Source: Chryseobacterium sp. POL2
GTDB taxonomy: Bacteria; Bacteroidota; Bacteroidia; Flavobacteriales; Weeksellaceae
Assembly: GCF_011058315.1 (NCBI RefSeq)
Contig: NZ_CP049298.1
Location: forward strand, 1,178,001-1,242,000
Direction of reading: 5' to 3'
DNA: 64,000 nt
A model generated the notes under the pieces. That model did no database searches and was not told the origin of the DNA. It saw nothing but the letters and a program-made list of their open reading frames with translations. This document shows, one piece after another, positions 36,529 through 46,259 of this stretch (within the stretch, counting starts at the first letter, position 1; each line of letters starts with the position of its first letter). The position numbers and the translations under genes are program-made.

Positions 36529-37335
36529 TTATTTTTTGATAACTAATGCTAATATTGTTACCATTACAGAGGCTATAGAGATCCAAACGCCTGTTTGCGG
36601 CCCAAACCAAGAAGAGTTTTGTTTAGCCTTGTTAGCATTAACATAAATGACGTCATTCTGCTTCAATTGAAAAGAATCAGAATTTATAAAATTAGCATCT
36701 GTAAGATTAATATACTGCTTTGTCATTTGTCCATCGACATTACGAACCAACAAAACATTCTCGCGTTCACCATAAATGGTAAGATCGCCTGCCATACCTA
36801 AAGCTGTGAAAACAGTCGCTGACTGCCCATCAGGCAATACAAAATAACCTGGTTTATTAACCTCTCCCAAAACTGTAATTTTAAAATTGGTGTTTTTAAT
36901 ATTAACCGTTGGATTTTTAACATATCGAGAAATTTTATCTCTTAATAAAGCCGATAAATCTTCAATAGTTTTATTTTGAGTATTAATGATGCCGACAACT
37001 GGAAAATCGATATTATTATTAGAATCTACCGTATAAGTTGGTCCCGAGTTTGTAATCTGACCTTGCGTTGGCAAATTCGTACTAGATTGTGAATATTGTG
37101 AAACTTCACTAGATGAAGAAGATTGATTAAAAGGCTTAACAACGTCCATATCGCTCGCAGAAACTTTAATCACTAGATTATCACCTGGCTGGATTGTTGT
37201 TTTATTGATACTACTATACGAAGCCTCCATGGCTACATTTTCTATATTTTTCAAGTAGTTAATATTCTCTTTGGATTTACAAGAATAATTTAACAATAAA
37301 AATCCTAATAAGGTGACATAGAAAACTTTCTTCAT
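36529..37335 (-). CDS. wza: Wza-family polysaccharide export lipoprotein
   Basis: ATG at 37335 (MKKVFYVTLLG) puts the lipobox NYSC at about residue 18; nine codons of open frame upstream add nothing. The 268-residue protein has a polysaccharide-export domain (TIQPGDNLVIKVSASD, then YTVDSNNNIDFPVVG), an SLBB-type segment (VLGEVNKPGYFVLPDG) and a C-terminal hydrophobic helix (VWISIASVMVTILALVI) like the outer-membrane helix of Wza. It forms the export channel together with Wzc. Confidence 0.93.
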   Translation of the reverse strand: MKKVFYVTLLGFLLLNYSCKSKENINYLKNIENVAMEASYSSINKTTIQPGDNLVIKVSASDMDVVKPFNQSSSSSEVSQYSQSSTNLPTQGQITNSGPTYTVDSNNNIDFPVVGIINTQNKTIEDLSALLRDKISRYVKNPTVNIKNTNFKITVLGEVNKPGYFVLPDGQSATVFTALGMAGDLTIYGERENVLLVRNVDGQMTKQYINLTDANFINSDSFQLKQNDVIYVNANKAKQNSSWFGPQTGVWISIASVMVTILALVIKK

Positions 37336-37375
37336 AAACTTTCTTTTCTCGTTAATTTGCAAATATAGTATAAAG

Positions 37376-39310
37376 TTATTTATCTAACGACTCGTATTCG
37401 GAATTATTACTTATAAATTCCTTAACAATTACTTTAATTTTAGTAACAACATCAAACCTAGAATCATCTTCTAATGATGACAACATATTGTTAACTAAAT
37501 GATTAATTTCTTCAAATGCCATAACCGGATCTTTTGAAATTAATATCTTTTCATGATTGGTCGGTAATGTTTTAGCATCATCGCTAAGCAATTCTTCATA
37601 CAACTTTTCACCCGGACGTAGCCCTGTATATACAATTTTGATATCTGTTTGTGGCTCAAAACCTGACAATTTTATCATTCTGGTCGCCAAATCCAAAATC
37701 TTAACAGGCTCTCCCATATCAAACACATAGATTTCGCCGCCATTACCCATAATACCAGCATTTAAAACCAATTCACAAGCTTCAGGAATCGTCATAAAAT
37801 ACCTAACAATTTCAGGATGTGTAATGGTCACAGGACCTCCTTTTTCGATCTGCTTTTTAAAATGTGGAATCACCGAACCGTTGGACCCCAAAACATTTCC
37901 AAAACGCGTGGTAATAAATTTAGTTTTGTTTCCTGGACGGTTTTGTAAAGATTGCACAAAAAGTTCTGCCACTCTCTTGGTGGCACCCATGACATTGGTT
38001 GGGTTAACAGCCTTGTCGGTAGAAACCATTACAAAACGGTTAACATTATATTGACTCGATAATACCGCAAGGTTTTTTGACCCTAAAATATTAACCCTCA
38101 CAGCTTCCTGAGGATTGCTCTCAACCAAAGGGACATGCTTATAAGCTGCAGCATGATAAACCATTGAAAAATGATGCTTTTTAAACAAAGGTTCTATCCT
38201 CTTGATATTTGAAACATCCGCTAAAACAAACTTAAATTCAATATGCGGAAACTTTTCTCGCAAATGAAGCTCAACCTCATACAAAGGCGTCTCTGCCTGA
38301 TCGACAACCACTATTAAAGAAGGGGAAAACTTGGCTACCTGATTAATAATTTCTGAACCTATCGACCCTGCACCTCCCGTGATAAGAACTTCTTTGTTAA
38401 AATGTCTTTTTTTAACATCTTCGTTATCAAGCTTGATTGGTTTTCGGTTCAACAAATCTTCAATCTGAACAGCCTTAATGAAATTAGCATTATCGGTACT
38501 TCTAAGTTTTTGAACAGAAGGAGCTTTCAGAATTTTTATATCTTTTTCTAGCAAAATACCAATCCATTCGTCAAGCTCTTCTTTGGATAAAGACTCTTTG
38601 ATAAGTATAACACCTTCTATGTCTAATTCTAATTTATTTTGTTTAATAAAAGAGACTTTATTAACAATGGACTTTCCGAGAATTTTGGCGTAGTTACCAC
38701 CCGATTTATTGTCAAGAGAAATAAAACTGGTAATATGATAAGGCAGTTTGGGATTGTCCAAAATAGCCCGTGCAATGGCAACAGCTTGCTCATCAACACC
38801 TAAAACCATAATCTTTTTCTTCAAGCTACTTCTTGATACTTCTCTTGCGTAATGAAAAGCTTCTTTCACTACAAGCCTGAAAGTAAAAAGCAACATCGAT
38901 GAAAATACAGCATACAAGATAATGAAAGAATTAAGGAACACTTTTTCATTCCCCAAAAGAATATTTGTAAAATTAATAGCAAATAAGACTGCTGCTGTAC
39001 AAAAACTCGCCAATAATATTTTGAGTAAATCTATAAAGGTCGAATGTCGTATTACCCCTGCGTATGTTTTGAAAACATACATAAACACAATATTAATAAC
39101 AAGAATTATAAAAGAACTTTGGAACGAGTCCAGTACATTAAAAGCTTTTGTCTTTAATTTAAAAATCACAAAAAAAGTAACGAGCAAAGACAGAACTAAA
39201 AAAAGAATGTCTATGATTAAAACGACCCATCTCGGTAGATATTTGATATCTGTAAGACCTATAACATTGTCGCCGTTATAAATTTTATTTTCAAAAATTG
39301 TTTTAAACAT
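37376..39310 (-). CDS. WbpM/PglF/CapD-type membrane UDP-GlcNAc 4,6-dehydratase
   Basis: A 644-residue protein with four N-terminal membrane helices (about 30-140), a CoA-binding-like Rossmann part near residue 165 (KKIMVLGVDEQAVAIARAI) and a C-terminal SDR with VLITGGAGSIGSEI, STDKAVNPTNVMGATKR (MxxxK) and VTITHPEIVRYFMT. It turns UDP-GlcNAc into the 4-keto-6-deoxy sugar, the substrate of DegT aminotransferases for bacillosamine-like sugars. It is normal length and lies right after the aminotransferase gene. It is distinct from CapE in length and membrane anchor. Confidence 0.93.
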   Translation of the reverse strand: MFKTIFENKIYNGDNVIGLTDIKYLPRWVVLIIDILFLVLSLLVTFFVIFKLKTKAFNVLDSFQSSFIILVINIVFMYVFKTYAGVIRHSTFIDLLKILLASFCTAAVLFAINFTNILLGNEKVFLNSFIILYAVFSSMLLFTFRLVVKEAFHYAREVSRSSLKKKIMVLGVDEQAVAIARAILDNPKLPYHITSFISLDNKSGGNYAKILGKSIVNKVSFIKQNKLELDIEGVILIKESLSKEELDEWIGILLEKDIKILKAPSVQKLRSTDNANFIKAVQIEDLLNRKPIKLDNEDVKKRHFNKEVLITGGAGSIGSEIINQVAKFSPSLIVVVDQAETPLYEVELHLREKFPHIEFKFVLADVSNIKRIEPLFKKHHFSMVYHAAAYKHVPLVESNPQEAVRVNILGSKNLAVLSSQYNVNRFVMVSTDKAVNPTNVMGATKRVAELFVQSLQNRPGNKTKFITTRFGNVLGSNGSVIPHFKKQIEKGGPVTITHPEIVRYFMTIPEACELVLNAGIMGNGGEIYVFDMGEPVKILDLATRMIKLSGFEPQTDIKIVYTGLRPGEKLYEELLSDDAKTLPTNHEKILISKDPVMAFEEINHLVNNMLSSLEDDSRFDVVTKIKVIVKEFISNNSEYESLDK

Positions 39311-39390
39311 GATAATATGACGTATTTGTCAAAAAAATAATCGTTTTGGATAAAACTATCCCTATACACACAACACTTACAACAATTTTT

Positions 39391-40521
39391 TTATAATAAA
39401 GCTAATAAAACTTTCTTAATATGCTCTTTTTGATCTTCACTCAGATTAGATCCAGAAGGCAAGCACAAGCCTTGATTAAATAAAGTCTCGGAAACATCCC
39501 CTCCATAAAACCTAGAATTTTTAAAAATAGGCTGCAGATGCAGAGGTTTCCACAATGGTCGCGCCTCGATACCTTCTTTTAGTAAGCCTTCTCTTATTTC
39601 TTCACGATTACGCTTAATCTTTGTAGGGTCTAACAAAATAACCGACAACCAATAATTACAAAAATAGTCTTCATTAGGTTCAGAAAACAAACTTACACCA
39701 TCAACATCATTCAAAAACGACTCATAAAAAGCATGGTTGCTTCTTCTTTGGCTAACCCTATCGTTGAGGACTTCCATCTGTCCTCTCCCGATGCCTGCAC
39801 AAATATTACTCAGTCTGTAATTGTAACCAACTTCCGAATGTTGATAATGGGCTGCTGCATCTTTGGATTGTGTGGACAGAAAAACAGCCTTCTCTTTATA
39901 CTTATAATTGCTTGTAACCAATGCACCGCCTCCAGACGAGGTAATGATTTTGTTTCCATTAAAACTAAGAACTGACAAATCACCAAAAGTGCCACATTTC
40001 TGCCCCTTGTACATACTGCCTAATGCCTCTGCACTATCTTCAATAAGAGGGATATCATACTTCTCAGCAATAAGCTTTATCGCCTCAACTTTATAAGGCA
40101 TGCCATAGATGCATACCGCTATAATCGCTTTCGGTTTTTTACCTCTGTTAATACCATCAACAATAGCTTCTTCCAAAGCAACTGGATCGATATTCCATGT
40201 TTCTATTTCACTATCTACAAATATAGGCGTAGCGCCCATATACATAATCGGATTAGCAGAGGCTACAAAAGTCAAACTTTGACATATCACCTCATCTCCA
40301 AACTGAACACCAATAAGCTTTAGTGCCAAATGTATGGCTGCAGTACCAGACGAAACAGCCGCTACATGTACATCTTCTCCTAAAAACGACTCTAGATCCT
40401 CCTCAAAAGCATTAACATTGGGTCCTAACGGGCTAATCCAATTCTCGTCAAATGCTTGTTGTATATACTTCATCTCTCCACCTCCCATATGTGGCGATGA
40501 CAGCCAAATTTTTCCTTCCAT
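39391..40521 (-). CDS. DegT/DnrJ/EryC1/StrS sugar aminotransferase 2 (PglE-like)
   Basis: A 376-residue PLP enzyme: WLSSPHMGGGEMKYI at the start, VAAVSSGTAAIHLALKL, PLIEDSAEALGS and the PLP Lys in LSFNGNKIITSSGGG. This is the PglE/WbpE-like pattern that aminates the 4-keto sugar made by the WbpM-type enzyme encoded next. It is the first gene of the 20-kb capsule run, with a -7 box about 79 bp upstream. The second aminotransferase at the other end of the locus suggests either two amino sugars or a redundant step. Confidence 0.92.
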   Translation of the reverse strand: MEGKIWLSSPHMGGGEMKYIQQAFDENWISPLGPNVNAFEEDLESFLGEDVHVAAVSSGTAAIHLALKLIGVQFGDEVICQSLTFVASANPIMYMGATPIFVDSEIETWNIDPVALEEAIVDGINRGKKPKAIIAVCIYGMPYKVEAIKLIAEKYDIPLIEDSAEALGSMYKGQKCGTFGDLSVLSFNGNKIITSSGGGALVTSNYKYKEKAVFLSTQSKDAAAHYQHSEVGYNYRLSNICAGIGRGQMEVLNDRVSQRRSNHAFYESFLNDVDGVSLFSEPNEDYFCNYWLSVILLDPTKIKRNREEIREGLLKEGIEARPLWKPLHLQPIFKNSRFYGGDVSETLFNQGLCLPSGSNLSEDQKEHIKKVLLALL

Positions 40522-40599
40522 TTAGATTTTCACAACTTTATTTCCACTTTACAACTTATTCTCAATTTAATGATGGTCTCAGGGTTATTTTTAGCGTAA

Positions 40600-40607
40600 C
40601 AAATTTA
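40600..40607 (-). promoter_or_regulatory. Bacteroidota -7 box upstream of the capsule operon
   Basis: Minus strand TAAATTTG is a full match to TAnnTTTG and would give a leader of about 70 nt before the first capsule gene. No clear -33 element is seen. Confidence 0.4.
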
Positions 40608-40804
40608 CATTTTTAGAGCGGATAAGCTAATATATTTCAAAAAATATTTTATAATATTTTAACAACTATTATTCAAAAAAGCAGAAACATTGTTAACACT
40701 ACGCTTAACCAATCTCCTGAAATCGCCTAATAATGCTAAATACCAAGCCCAACCTACCAAAAATATTTTACATTCCCAAATGCAACATGCTAGACCAAAA
40801 AAAA
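40608..40804. other. Intergenic AT-rich DNA, no further feature
   Basis: The rest of the gap between the capsule operon and the small anchored protein. I see no gene, hairpin or repeat apart from the terminator at 40805. Confidence 0.5.
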
Positions 40805-40828
40805 ATTCCGAAGCCTGAGCCTCGGAAT
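40805..40828 (-). terminator. Terminator after the small anchored protein gene
   Basis: ATTCCGA and TCGGAAT form the stem (extended by an AAGCC/GCCT part) and the nine A on the left give a strong U-tract on the minus strand. Confidence 0.85.
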
Positions 40829-40848
40829 AATATGCTTACTTTACGTTA

Positions 40849-41118
40849 TTACTTTTGTCTTTGTCGCTGGTAAGTAGCAAAACCCGCCATTACCAAACCC
40901 AACACCAACAATCCAGGAATATAATCATCTATAGGAACACCGCCCGGGTTACCAGGTCTATGAGCTACAGAACCATCTCCATCCATAGGATCTAGCGTGC
41001 TTTTTGCTGGCTCTCTTTCTTCCGTAGGTTGATCAAAACGATTCTCTCCACCATACTGAGAATATGAAAAACTAACAAGACCCAAAGTCATAAGTAGTGT
41101 ATATATTATTTTTTTCAT
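40849..41118 (-). CDS. Small secreted protein with PID-type C-terminal anchor
   Basis: An 89-residue protein: signal peptide (to about SYSQ), a polar middle rich in Glu, Asp, Pro and Gly, then GNPGGVPIDDYIPGLLV, a hydrophobic helix and a basic end (YQRQRQK). A Pro-Ile-Asp motif followed by a helix and basic tail is the layout of C-terminal sorting signals, and I recall a PID-type class in Flavobacteriia. Similar small proteins often stand next to T9SS cargo genes, as here. The middle shows no known domain. Function unknown. Confidence 0.7.
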   Translation of the reverse strand: MKKIIYTLLMTLGLVSFSYSQYGGENRFDQPTEEREPAKSTLDPMDGDGSVAHRPGNPGGVPIDDYIPGLLVLGLVMAGFATYQRQRQK

Positions 41119-41150
41119 AATTCTAACTATATCTTTAATTATGATAAAAA

Positions 41151-41173
41151 GGGCGCTGTTGTTATCAACGCCC
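41151..41173 (-). terminator. Terminator after the T9SS cargo gene
   Basis: GGGCG and CGCCC pair around an AT-rich loop; five A on the left give the U-tract. It lies 7 bp past the stop codon. Confidence 0.7.
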
Positions 41174-41179
41174 AGATTA

Positions 41180-44100
41180 TTATTTTATTACCTTTTGCGT
41201 TACAATATTATTGTTTTGACTTATCTTAAGAACATAAGTCCCTTCTACCAAACTAGCGTTCGCGATACGTACCTCTTTGGAAGCTTTATCAGAAACAAGT
41301 ACCAGACGCCCTAGCATATCATACACCTCAACTTTGGTAATCGCATTAGATCTCGCTTTTACAACAAAGCTGTCGGCATCTTTGTACACCACAATCTCTT
41401 TCTGGCTGTTAACAGCGTCCACGGCTAAAGTCTTCGACTGATATACGATTTCAAAACGCGTCGTGTTAACACCTTTGTCTAATGCAAAGTGGTAACCTGC
41501 ATCAGTAAGCTTAACTATTTTATTAAGGCTATTATCCTTAAGATAGACATCTTGCCCATCGGCAAAGATATTGTCACCTTTAGCAAATCGAATGCTGTAG
41601 TCACCGGCTTCATAAGCTTTGATGCCTACTGGCACAACATCATCTTTAATATTAACATCTTGACGACCTTGGATGCTCACCGCTTTTGCATTGCTGGTCA
41701 TCGTATAGAAGCCATCCGAAGCAAAGTTGTTAGCCGCTGTATCGTATTTGTCATAAGTATTAACAGCCGCCTCGTTGTACACCACCGCCGTGCTGATGAT
41801 AAGTTGTTTTGGCGTTGTCAGCTCTAGCCAATAACGTTTTGGTGCTTCTGTTTTGAAATAAACACTACTTGTGTTAGCTGCAGTTCTCATCGTATTGTCA
41901 AAGCTAAGACTTGCAGTCGTGTTCTTAAGCTTTACAATAAAGCCTTGTCCTGGTTTGATAATGTTACTAGGTTTTTTTCCACCAGAACCTAAGGCTGGCG
42001 CTGGATTACCCACCCCTGAAGAGAAATTATAATAAGCATAATTATCACCTTCATAACTACTTCCCCATTGTCCATATACCGTATTGTTGGTATTATCCCA
42101 GAAGTAAGCCGTATTATCAACATCAACATCTAGTTGGCTTGCATTTGCTGTATAGAACGTGTCCAAGTCAAAGTTAGAAGGATATGGATTACCAATAAGG
42201 TTATAACCATCGCCCTGTCCTGTATTAGCACCTGCGTTATAGCTAACTGGACCATTATGTGGTACACCATTGAAGATAGCTGTTACATCATTAGAAGCAA
42301 GTCCCAATGCCGAATAGCCTTTTGCACTCGCCGATTTTGATCCCGCAGCCATTGGCTTGAAGGTATCTGTTTTGGTGATATACTCCATCACTTTATCAGC
42401 AGCTACAGGACCCGCAGCGCCATACAAAGCATATAGGTCTTGTGCCTCAACTGGTGACGACCATAGGTTGTATTGGTTAGCTGGTACGTTGGCATTACGT
42501 TTTACGGTAATTGTTTTGCCATCGTGTGTAGATCCTTCTACTTGCAATAGGCTAGCATCGCTCTCTACGGTGATAAGATCATGAGCCGACTGACTAAGAG
42601 CGCCATGTACTGTTACACTATGACCTGGCTGAATCGCTAAACTACCCGTTGTAACAGAAAGATCTTTAGCTACAAAATCTGTAGTAACATCATAAACCCC
42701 TGCAATCTCAGCATTAACCTGTGCATTAGGACCTTCCACATTGTTCCAAGCGGTGCCATCCCAGATCACTCTATCCGCTGTGCTTACAGCAATCTCGTTA
42801 GATGCTACAGAAGCACATGCATCTACTAAAGCTTCTACGGTATAGTAATAGTCTGTATCTGCCTCTAATCCTGTTATATTAGCAGAAGTGGCTGGCGCAG
42901 CCACCGTAAATGGAGAACCTGCAATTGGGGTTTTAACTACTACTTTAATATCATCGATAAAGAATCTGGAGTTAGAAGCTGTTTCTCCTTCGAATTTAAT
43001 TTTTACATCTCCGCTTGCATCAGTAATATTTACAGTATAAGTATCGAAAGCACCTTTTTGTAAAGTAACTGTCGCTAAATCTAGTGTAGCACCTGTAGCA
43101 GAAATTTTTAATGTTGTTTTCTCATTATTACCATTCCAAGCACCAGCTCTGAAAGTTAAGGTTGCTGTACCTTCAACAGTAATAGATGGTGTTGTAATTG
43201 ACCCTAGTTTAGTACCAGTTCCCAGCTTTACAGAAGAAGCTCCTTTGAATGCATTGGCGAGTGTCCAAGTACCTCCTGTTGTGTATGAAGCTAATGGTCC
43301 TGAAGCTGCACTACCAGTCCAGCTACCATCGTTACCACCAGTTCCGTCAACATCATCAAAAGTAGCATCAAATAATGTTGCCTCCTTATACACATTCACC
43401 TTATAGCTAGTAGCGTTAGGCACAGCATTCCAGTTGGCTACAAAGCTTGTACCTGTGATATTAGTTGCATCTATTGCTACTGGCGCAGCTACTACAGCAG
43501 TCGCCGTAACATCTACTTCAACATTAGCAACGCCTGTACTTGCTAATACCACCTTACCTGTGGTAGCACCACAAGCATTAGCAGAATTAAATCTTACATA
43601 TACTGGCGTAGCAGCCAAGAAACCACCAGCATCAGCTTGTAGCGTTTGGCTAGTTGCCCACGCATTGTTATCCAAAGACACCTCATAATGTGTAGGTGCT
43701 GTTATCGTAATAGTAGCATTAGCATCTAAGAATGTCGCCGAAGCATTGAAGCTTTCCGAAACGGAGTTATCATTTTTATTAACATTACCAAAAGCCAAAC
43801 TGGTCTTATCACTTGCTATGGCTTTAGGCGAACTTACTGCAATATTAAATGCAGAAGTAGAACCTGCAGTATCAAAACCACTAACTCTTATATAATAAGT
43901 CCCTGCATCTAATCTTGTAATTAAAGTTTTTGGATTGGTTGAACCTCCAGCATAATCAATAATATCATCAGCATTGCTTGGACATTGTGTTCCAAACAAA
44001 TCAATATCTAAATCTCCTGCAAAACCACCAACAGAGATTGTATAATCTGCTGTATGCGTCACTGTGAAGCTATACCAAACGTCATTGATGCCATATGTTG

Positions 44101-45862
44101 TTGCATTTGTAAAAGGAGCTGTTCTTGTCGCACCACGCATCGTCCCACTAGTAGCTGCTGCATTCACTGTAAGATTGGTAGGATTGCCACAAAGGTCGTT
44201 GGCTGGTGCTGGTATCGTCACTGTTCCTGTTAACGGAATTGTTTTATTAGGCGTAACACCTGCGGTAGCCAAAGTCAAATTACCATTATAAGTATTGCCT
44301 AGCAATCCTGCTTTTAGTCTTACAAACACCTGTGTCGAAGCTACAGAACCAGCCACTGGCGTTAATGTTAAAGAAGCTTGGTAGCCTGTACCCGTTGTTA
44401 GCGACACTTCATAATTGGTAGGTGCTGTTAGCGTCATATCTCCTGTGAGATGAGCTCCCGAAACATGATACGTATGTTCTGCCGAAGGGCCATTGCCTTC
44501 CACATAAGTATAGTTATTTGTACCATCAGCCGTAAGTGTAGATGTTGGCACGGGCGCTGTTACGCTACCCGATAATGTAACATTGGGCGCTGTAACACCT
44601 GTAGTAGTATATGTTATTGCAACAATATCATTACTTGCATGGTTATAGTTACCAACAGACAATCCTGCTTTTAGTCTGGCATGTATTGTTGTTGAAGCGC
44701 CAGCATAATTAGGAATCGAAATACCGCCAGCACCATAACCAAAATAATTGGTGCCATCCGTAGAAATCTCCCACTTATCTCCTGGCAAAAGCTTAGCATC
44801 ACCAGTACCACTTAATCCTTGTCCACTTAGCGTAAAACTTTGCGAAGTAGATGGGCCATTATCTAATACATAAGTAAAACCTGACAAAGCTGTTGGGCTT
44901 GCGATAAGCGATGGCGCTTTAACTTCTCCTGATAAATTAACTTGTACATCTGTCGCATTACTACTTGATACGAGTACATAATCATCACCTGTAGAAGTAT
45001 GATTGTTATATTGCCCAATCGGCAGATCTGCCTTAAGACGCACCGATATAGTTTGTTCTTCAAAAGTCCCCCCAGTAGTAGAATACTCTAAATAACCTGC
45101 ATAATCTCCATTGGCAGGAGAAGCTCCTTTTGCAATTTCATAATTATCACCAACGTATAGAGTAATTAGTCCTGCATGTAGATGAGTACCCGATAACTTA
45201 AAATTCTTTGCCAAAGACGGTCCTTGCCCTACAAAATAATCCAACCCAGTAAGACTAGCAGTACTCACATTAAGCGTTGGAGTTGTAGCAGGGGTTCCCG
45301 TCAATTTAACATCGTCTATTCTTACTTCATTTGTACTATCATTCCCTGTAAATCTAATTCTTAAATTTGAAGTTGATGGTATTAAACCTGACGCAGAAAC
45401 ATAATACCATTTCACAGTTCCTGATCCAGTGGGTAAATTATTATATGTTAATGGTGTATAATTTGTACCATCAGTACTCACCTGAATCTTTACTGGTTGC
45501 GTTGTAGCATTTGTTCCTTTTCTAACACCAAACGACAGGGTTAGATTTGTATAATTACTAGTATTTATATTAGAAATTTCTATAAACTTACTATTAGCGT
45601 TCAAAAAAACATTTCCATTTCCCGATGCAACAGAATAGTCAGTAGTACTCGAACCATTACTAGATCTAACATCAGTTGTAGCACTTCCAGTAAATTGAAG
45701 GATGCCATAGTTTTGAAAACCCGAATAGCCACTAACTAGAGTGTTATTTGTCGGACTCCCCATATTCTCGGAGAAGATAGTTGTCTGACCCCAAGCCTTA
45801 CTTGATAAAAAACTTAAGGCTACCAGTAGCAGTAGCTTAAAAGATAATAGTTTTGTTTTCAT
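41180..45862 (-). CDS. Large T9SS type A sorting-domain protein with Ig-like and FnIII repeats
   Basis: A 1560-residue cell-surface or secreted protein. Order: signal peptide (SSKAWGQ); a jelly-roll-like anchor domain to about residue 190; several related segments with NYEVSL and FTLSGQGLSG-like motifs (about 195-560); a PPC-like domain with YTISVGGFAGDLDIDLFG (about 560-690); a further such segment; two fibronectin-III-like parts around a second anchor-type domain with FDDVDGTGGNDGSW (about 790-1050); a long region with VESDASLLQVEG and a phrase rich in Asn/Tyr; and a C-terminal T9SS type A domain (VEVYDMLGRLVL, GTYVLKI, VTQKVIK). No enzyme domain is seen; an adhesin-like role is the likeliest. 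Confidence 0.9.
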   Translation of the reverse strand: MKTKLLSFKLLLLVALSFLSSKAWGQTTIFSENMGSPTNNTLVSGYSGFQNYGILQFTGSATTDVRSSNGSSTTDYSVASGNGNVFLNANSKFIEISNINTSNYTNLTLSFGVRKGTNATTQPVKIQVSTDGTNYTPLTYNNLPTGSGTVKWYYVSASGLIPSTSNLRIRFTGNDSTNEVRIDDVKLTGTPATTPTLNVSTASLTGLDYFVGQGPSLAKNFKLSGTHLHAGLITLYVGDNYEIAKGASPANGDYAGYLEYSTTGGTFEEQTISVRLKADLPIGQYNNHTSTGDDYVLVSSSNATDVQVNLSGEVKAPSLIASPTALSGFTYVLDNGPSTSQSFTLSGQGLSGTGDAKLLPGDKWEISTDGTNYFGYGAGGISIPNYAGASTTIHARLKAGLSVGNYNHASNDIVAITYTTTGVTAPNVTLSGSVTAPVPTSTLTADGTNNYTYVEGNGPSAEHTYHVSGAHLTGDMTLTAPTNYEVSLTTGTGYQASLTLTPVAGSVASTQVFVRLKAGLLGNTYNGNLTLATAGVTPNKTIPLTGTVTIPAPANDLCGNPTNLTVNAAATSGTMRGATRTAPFTNATTYGINDVWYSFTVTHTADYTISVGGFAGDLDIDLFGTQCPSNADDIIDYAGGSTNPKTLITRLDAGTYYIRVSGFDTAGSTSAFNIAVSSPKAIASDKTSLAFGNVNKNDNSVSESFNASATFLDANATITITAPTHYEVSLDNNAWATSQTLQADAGGFLAATPVYVRFNSANACGATTGKVVLASTGVANVEVDVTATAVVAAPVAIDATNITGTSFVANWNAVPNATSYKVNVYKEATLFDATFDDVDGTGGNDGSWTGSAASGPLASYTTGGTWTLANAFKGASSVKLGTGTKLGSITTPSITVEGTATLTFRAGAWNGNNEKTTLKISATGATLDLATVTLQKGAFDTYTVNITDASGDVKIKFEGETASNSRFFIDDIKVVVKTPIAGSPFTVAAPATSANITGLEADTDYYYTVEALVDACASVASNEIAVSTADRVIWDGTAWNNVEGPNAQVNAEIAGVYDVTTDFVAKDLSVTTGSLAIQPGHSVTVHGALSQSAHDLITVESDASLLQVEGSTHDGKTITVKRNANVPANQYNLWSSPVEAQDLYALYGAAGPVAADKVMEYITKTDTFKPMAAGSKSASAKGYSALGLASNDVTAIFNGVPHNGPVSYNAGANTGQGDGYNLIGNPYPSNFDLDTFYTANASQLDVDVDNTAYFWDNTNNTVYGQWGSSYEGDNYAYYNFSSGVGNPAPALGSGGKKPSNIIKPGQGFIVKLKNTTASLSFDNTMRTAANTSSVYFKTEAPKRYWLELTTPKQLIISTAVVYNEAAVNTYDKYDTAANNFASDGFYTMTSNAKAVSIQGRQDVNIKDDVVPVGIKAYEAGDYSIRFAKGDNIFADGQDVYLKDNSLNKIVKLTDAGYHFALDKGVNTTRFEIVYQSKTLAVDAVNSQKEIVVYKDADSFVVKARSNAITKVEVYDMLGRLVLVSDKASKEVRIANASLVEGTYVLKISQNNNIVTQKVIK

Positions 45863-45892
45863 ATATATATAATATAACAGGCGGTAAAGATA

Positions 45893-46130
45893 TTATTTTT
45901 ATACAACAAAATTAACCTATGTTTATAAATTTAACAATTCGTTTAAAAATCGCCTATCAATAAGCTTTCTTCAACCAGCTATTTAACATAATATCGCTAT
46001 CCACAGATTATCTGGCAACAAGCCCGTGGCAAAAAACACTTCCCCCTCCCACATCATCAACGCCAATGCGCCAAAAGTTAATTACGACATTGCTAAAATT
46101 AGAAGAATTATCAGCAAAATATGGCAGTCT
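45893..46130. other. Intergenic DNA between T9SS gene and HU terminator
   Basis: No gene that I believe. A short hairpin GCCCT/AGGGC lies at 46136-46150, just past this stretch. A frame of 77 codons on the minus strand crosses repeats and looks spurious. Confidence 0.4.
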
Positions 46131-46171
46131 GCAACGCCCTGCCAGAGGGCTTTCCCAAGGCCTAAAAAAAA

Positions 46172-46248
46172 GCAAGCTTGCTATCGGGTGATAGCAAGCT
46201 TGCCATGGGTCGTTACCAAGCTTGTCATGAGCGCATAGCAAGCTTGGT
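46172..46248. repeat. Four tandem copies of a 22-bp repeat with CAAGCTTG core
   Basis: AAGCTTG occurs at 46174, 46196, 46218 and 46240, exactly 22 bp apart, each in a palindromic CAAGCTTG or close variant. The sequence between cores is similar but not identical. The first two copies form the terminator hairpin of the HU-like gene. Confidence 0.75.
46173..46202 (-). terminator. Terminator after the HU-like gene, formed by the 22-bp repeat
   Basis: CAAGCTTGCTATC and GATAGCAAGCTTG form a perfect 13-bp stem with a 4-nt loop. Eight A on the left supply a U-tract on the minus strand. Confidence 0.8.
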
Positions 46249-46259
46249 ATTTTTGCTAA

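Noticed and set aside
43434-44291. Ala/Val-rich frames opposite the T9SS cargo gene
   Set aside because: They are antisense shadows of the Thr/Ala/Ser-rich repeats of that gene.
46008-46241. 77-codon frame on the minus strand before the HU-like gene
   Set aside because: It crosses the 22-bp repeats and terminator and overlaps another open frame on the opposite strand; no sign of a real gene.
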